NCBI RefSeq assembly: GCF_041381155.1
Contig: NC_091147.1
Span: 27,687,349-27,751,348 of the forward strand
Source of the DNA: Argopecten irradians
Lineage: Eukaryota > Mollusca > Bivalvia > Pectinida > Pectinidae
Reading direction: 5' to 3'
DNA: 64,000 nucleotides
Shown here: in pieces, positions 59,028 to 64,000 of the stretch
Numbering within the stretch: the first letter of the stretch is position 1
Layout: each line of letters begins with the position of its first letter
Position numbers and translations under genes: made by a program
The notes under the pieces: generated by a model
Databases searched by the model: none
Told to the model about the DNA's origin: nothing
What the model saw: the letters and a program-made list of their open reading frames with translations, nothing else

Positions 59028-59191
59028 CATATTACAAAGTTATCTGCCCTTGCTGGTAGATATTGATTGTGACGTCATGTGTTTGCGAGTGTAATATAAA
59101 AGTTTTCGGAGAAAACCACGTGAATTGCGCTCCCAAAGTAATGACGTCACAATGGATACCTACCCGCAAGGGAGCTAACTCTGTAATATGA
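59028..59191. mobile_element. Palindromic MITE with CRE-like TGACGTCA in both arms
   Basis: Arms of about 53 bp: CATATTACAAAGTTATCTGC, then TGGTAGATATTGATTGTGAC at the left; the complement of CATATTACAGAGTTAGCTCC, then GGTAGGTATCCATTGTGACG at the right. Both arms end inward in TGACGTCAT. The arms match over most positions and the centre is about 55 bp. I see no clear target duplication. Confidence 0.8.
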
Positions 59192-59194
59192 CGA

Positions 59195-61440
59195 GAATAG
59201 TAGTAGGTTGTCGGATACCATTCCAAACGCAACATGGAAAACAAGGCCTTTGGTACCATGTGAGACACCCAAACCACTTACTTATCGGACATCAGCTAAG
59301 ACTACCGACATATATATGTTCAGTTTAATGTACTATTATGAAATCCTGAATTTCTATTTCAAAATCACAAAGACAACTTTTTTTTTCATTAATTGACTGA
59401 TGAAGGTGATTTTAAGCCAATATAAATGCTGGTATAAGCAAAATTGAATTATTCATACTTTATATCATTTTTAGTTTAGAAAAAAATATATTCAAACCGC
59501 AAGAAATAGGAGGATTGGTCGAAGCTCACATGCTTTGGCCATGTGTAATTCTTTATTATTCGATTAGGATCGATAGACTTTGACATTTTCTATGAAATAC
59601 CTTATCGTTTAGCTCAGATTTACTCCTACTCATTCTCACTGCCTAGTCAATATGACTACCAGAAAGAAAATAATTGTATTTGTAATAGCTTTACAAGTTT
59701 CTTCAAACACATACTGAAGTTATTAGTAAGGTTATACAAAGCATTGCTACTAAGATGCATGCGTTTTGATCTGTATTGGGTAGAAAATGCTATAGACGGG
59801 ATGAAAAGGTATTATACGTAAATATTAACATCACTGAATATTCGACTCACCATCCTTTATCACGCTGGAATCATTTGAAGTCTGAATGCTTTCATCGGTA
59901 ATACATTCATGTAGTTAACAGGATTTATGAAGTTTACACTCAAATTCTGACAAGGCTATGCCAAAGGCAAACTAAAAATATTTTTGAAAAATCAATATCT
60001 CAACAAATTCACCATACCTGTTCACCTGTATTATGTCTTAGGTGAAAATGTTACACCATAACTATAACAATAAATGTATATACAGTTATTGTCATGGCGA
60101 TGGGGAGATATAAGGATTTGTTAACCCAAATAATGTCTTATTTCCCGAGGGTGACAAATCAGTAACAGTTATCTATAAGTGAGGTATATTAATGATTCTG
60201 TATGCGATATTCGTTTATATTAGATATGTTCTGGTTTTTCGAAAAGGTCCATATTTGATAAATATCCAGGAGTATACTACGTATATACCTAGACATAAGT
60301 TTAAGATTTTAATTATCGTATGTAGTATCTATGAATAAACAGACGAAATAATCAATTTTGTCTCTATATAAGAGACGCAAAATCAGGCTAGAATTTAAGG
60401 TTTCCGTCTACAGAGACAATTGTGGTATTTTCCATCACACAATTTCATGTGATCTGACTCGTTAGATTAATACATATGGGTGGTATTGCTATTTTCAATC
60501 TCCTGTTACAAGCGATCCGGTCTGGCCGCTACATTTTTTGTAGCACTAGCTAATTCATCTATAACCTGACTTGTCAAATATGGCGTTTACAGTTTATCCG
60601 GTATGCTACAAAGCGAACACAAATCTTTAAGCACTCTATTTGCAAAATACTATTATTTTTAAGATATTTCCGTTTTATTCCGTCCGCACCACGCTCCATT
60701 TCCTGTATGTCTAACCAAACAGAATTATGAATGAAGTTGTATGGGGGTGTCGATATCACAAAATCCTATTGCTCGACATACTAAATATATTTCATAAGTA
60801 TGCTTGTTTCACTCAGCAAATATTTCCCGAATGTCGGACAGAAGGTCACTTCCGGATATTTTCAACAACGGTTTCCTCTATACTTAGTTGTAACTGACGT
60901 CGAGCACATCAGATGAAAATATGGGAAACTTTCCAATTTGACATAAAGCTCTGTTTATGTGGAAAAAAACCTCTATTCTGCACGTCAGTGTAATGACAAG
61001 AACATAAGTATATCGTTTAATTAATGCAGAAATGTCATCCTCAACCGGAGTAATCGTTAATTATCGTTACGTACAGTGAATAGTTGGTTTACGTCAGAAG
61101 AACATACGTTAAGGTCCTGTAGGTATGCCACTGGCCCCAGACAACATGTTCAGGTACGTCACATTTTCTTTGATTTTCCTATGTTTAATTTTCCAGCTAT
61201 CAATTTGATAGTTGACCATTAATTGCGTTGATACATGCATGTACATTTCTTATTGTCGTATTTTGTAAGGATAAACGTTTAAGGTAGGTGACTGGTGACT
61301 AGGTAACCGTGTCGAAAATTCGAGAAAAGTCAGAGTTTCTCGTTCTAGACACCATCTATCTGGATACCGTACTACATATAATTTATTTACGACATTACAA
61401 ATAAACAAGGAACCGTCTTTTATGCCATTGTGCCTTGTCC
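59195..61440. other. AT-rich intergenic region, no gene seen
   Basis: There is no recognisable exon. A TTATTTCCCGAGGGTGACAA fragment at about 60138-60158 resembles the core of the foldback elements at 9460 and 35484. Confidence 0.45.
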
Positions 61441-61467
61441 CATATTACTTAATGGTGAGACATGTCA

Positions 61468-61905
61468 CTGAAATTCACGTAAGCATATGTAATGTCAGAT
61501 TTAAGAGTAAAATTCACGTAAACATTTGTAATGTCGGATTTAAGAGTGAAATTCACGTAAGCATATGTAATGTCAGATTTCCGAGTGAAATTCACGTAAA
61601 CATATGTCATGTCAAATTTAAAAGTGAAATTCACGTAAACATATGTCATGTCAGATTTAAAAGTGAAATTCACGTAAACATATGTAATGTCAGATTTCAG
61701 AGTGAAATTCACGTAAACATATGTAATGTCAGATTTCAGAGTGAAATTCACGTAAACATATGTAATGTCAGATTTCAGTGTGAAATTCACGTAAACATAT
61801 GTAATGTCAGATTTCAGAGTGAAATTCACGTAAACATATGTAATGTCAGATTTTAGAGTGAAACTCACGTAAATATCTGTTTTGTGAGATTTAAGAAATC
61901 CACGT
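61468..61905. repeat. 39-bp tandem repeat, about 11 copies
   Basis: The unit is GTGAAATTCACGTAAACATA followed by TGTAATGTCAGATTTCAGA. The right-hand copies are nearly identical, the left ones more diverged (AAGCATATG, TTTAAGAG), suggesting growth toward the right. The unit is a multiple of three, so frames are open on both strands across the whole array. GTGAAATTCAC is a short palindrome within each unit. Confidence 0.95.
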
Positions 61906-61909
61906 ATGG

Positions 61910-64000
61910 GTAATTCATGTCAGATAAAGTGAATCATCACATATGTTATACCAGATAAAACATTTGGTATAAACTTCGTAATGGTATAACCTATTGACCG
62001 AAACCTATATCATAAACTTGAAACTAGCATTTGAAATTAACAATATTTATCGCGACATCAGCATACATCTCTAAATTGCTAAACCAGTATGTGTTGTACA
62101 ATGACATACATTGTCTCAAATTATATTATTTGATTTTTTTGTATATCGAACTATCGTACTATATATTCTTACTGTAGCTACTGCATTCGTCATTCTAATA
62201 TTGTGTATCTACAGTTTACTCGGCTCCAGATGACGTTTTCAAGTATCGTTATTTTTATAAGACTACATTGAAGGTGCATGAGTCTCATATTCGTATCCTC
62301 CATTGTCTAATCAATATTAAATTTATTATAGACTGTCGTATTGTTATAAATTTGTCTTTTGAGATGTTATTCAATACAAGTATTAGGAAAACAATCATTT
62401 GCCATGTTATTATATCTCGTTGAGAAAAGTGGATCATTACATGTTTAATAGTATAAATAGCTAATTCCGTCTATTGAAACACTTTTTATAAAGTGCCAGA
62501 ATCGGGATATGTTTTGGGACACCATGTGCATGTGTCGATTCATGAATCAAGAATGTAACGAAAACTATATCTCCCTGGTGTAATTTATTTTCATTATTAC
62601 TAAAGTATCCATTGTCATAAAATAAGGACTATGTACATCAGGCCCCCAAATTCCATCAATTTTTTAACTTATTGTTACGAAATTAATATGTTGTATTAGA
62701 AATATTTAGCACATTCCTGATTTACTTGTTGGTTCGAAATTTCGCCATATCCGTGGTCAATTAATGATCACGAAATTTTAAACTCACAAATAAAAGGGAA
62801 AAACATGACATGCAATATAATGTACTTTGAGAAATTGGGAAATTCGCGCTAATATCCCTCCGCGTATAATACCGTGAAAATTTTCTCTCGCAAATACACA
62901 ACATTACAGTAAAGACGTGTGAGTCCTTCAGTATTCAAGACAATTATTCTTTTGATGCCCTATTGTACCTTCTGATCATCTTTCTTGTTTTTCCTTACAT
63001 CTCTGTCTTTCCCTGAAGTTCATGACTGCTACAAGGTCTGAGCATCGCAGAAGAAAGAGACGTGAGCTCGGTTCTACATTTGTATATTATTTTGTGATAC
63101 TGTATGTATAATACAGAGATTGTTGCATTTCTGTGAAAAACATATTTAGAAATAACCACATTTTCTAAATCGAAAATGACGATTTCATTGTATAGTAAGG
63201 TCTGCTATGTTACAAATTGGTTGGTAAACGTTAATAACATCTTTGTTTTTTTCTGTTAGGGATGCGGGATTTGCTAATCGACAGTAAACGTGCGCTTCCT
63301 GATGGAGAAACTGGTTTTAAGTACATGTAGCAAGATAATCTTCTAGGGGATTTCACAAATAGAGACAGTTTAAAGTAGGAAGTTCGTTGAAATTAAGTGA
63401 CGTCACTGTTACTAAGAGTAGGACAGCTCAACGCCAATATATTATAATAAAAAATTTGATATATGATATAAACAAATATTTTTTCTTTGTTTTCATATTA
63501 AATCTGGCTTTCTGATTGGCAAATTCTTATTTTGCAAATCACTTTGAAAAAGAAAATCGAATATGGGGCGAAAAACCGACGTTATCATAATGTAACAATA
63601 GAAACATTGAAATTTCGTAAATAATTTTGAAAATAAATAATCCCTTGTAGAACCAATGGAATCGTACCTCAAAACTTATTTCATTTAACAAATAGTCAAG
63701 AGATTAATAATAAGAGTTGATGTCACAACGCGGATCCACACAGTTTGCAAACATTTTTTTCATACTCCGATGGAATTAAAAATAGTGAAATCAATGTTCA
63801 AAACAATTAAAAACGAATCTTTTGAAATTTTTTTAACTTAGAGATTATATCTGCAACTATTTCTTTTGACAAAAACGTCATTTGTTTAACGATATCAAAG
63901 AGCGTTGTGAACAGTTTGTATCGTTTATTCCGTACTTAGCTGTATCGAGTTTTCAATTTATGAGATTGACTTTGTCCATGTTAAAGACATCAAGTCTATT
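61910..64000. other. AT-rich terminal region, no gene seen
   Basis: I find no coding exon, tandem array or clear TIR element from here to the end of the window. Confidence 0.5.

Noticed and set aside
61422-61868. 139-144-residue frames on both strands
   Set aside because: A by-product of a 39-bp tandem repeat; no homology or gene context.

Overview
Eukaryotic genomic DNA, most likely from a bivalve mollusc (scallop-, mussel- or oyster-like). The evidence is AT-rich sequence with spliced genes and long introns, a tRNA-derived SINE whose 3' tail (TGACCCTGGCTGTTA...GGACGTTAAA) I recognise from bivalves, many foldback MITEs, a TRIM/NHL-type beta-propeller gene of a kind expanded in bivalves, and a very high load of tandem repeats. 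I see no prokaryotic features, CRISPR array, rRNA or confident tRNA, and recognise no retrovirus, LTR element or Polinton.

Layout. (1) 1-2.65 kb: a 20-bp minisatellite split by a 1.35-kb block and by a TA-flanked MITE. (2) 3.0-12.3 kb, + strand: the last seven coding exons of an RBMX/hnRNP G-like RNA-binding protein gene. Every splice phase joins, and the RRM exons lie upstream of the window. Its introns hold a SINE, an hAT-like MITE, foldbacks and two separate tandem duplications that copy an exon end together with its 5' splice site. A 1.5-kb TIR element sits about 130 bp past its stop. (3) 14-25.6 kb: no gene seen; several satellites (42, 46, 24 and 60 bp), a bivalve dispersed repeat and a TTAA-flanked MITE. 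(4) 25.8-27.3 kb: a decayed Tc1-like transposon, then at 27.85-28.86 kb an intronless NHL/TRIM-like gene cut by one in-frame TAG. (5) 28.9-35.5 kb: a 6.3-kb satellite of 38-bp monomers with higher-order duplications, grading into a 44-bp E-box-bearing satellite. (6) 38.0-42.1 kb, - strand: a complete four-exon gene for a 216-residue NAD(P)-binding protein of the NmrA/BLVRB (flavin reductase) type, with a PIF/Harbinger-like MITE in intron 2 and copies of a ~315-bp foldback MITE in intron 1. (7) 43.9-49.8 kb: more copies of that MITE, a pair of inverted repeats 4.4 kb apart, and an exon-like piece encoding a histone H2A C-terminal tail. (8) 53.2-55.8 kb, - strand: a 5'-truncated, lightly broken Jockey/CR1-like LINE. 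(9) 56.7-61.9 kb: a hairpin-rich 43-bp array, a palindromic MITE and a 39-bp array. The rest is AT-rich DNA with nothing I can name.

The genes are unrelated in function (RNA processing, a putative protein-interaction propeller, a small redox enzyme) and show no sign of working together. Tandem repeats make up roughly a fifth of the window. The most interesting structure is the RBMX-like gene: two different exons have had their 3' end and 5' splice site copied in tandem into the next intron. In both, using a downstream copy would put a stop codon directly after the exon, so these are candidate unproductive-splicing (poison) arrays.
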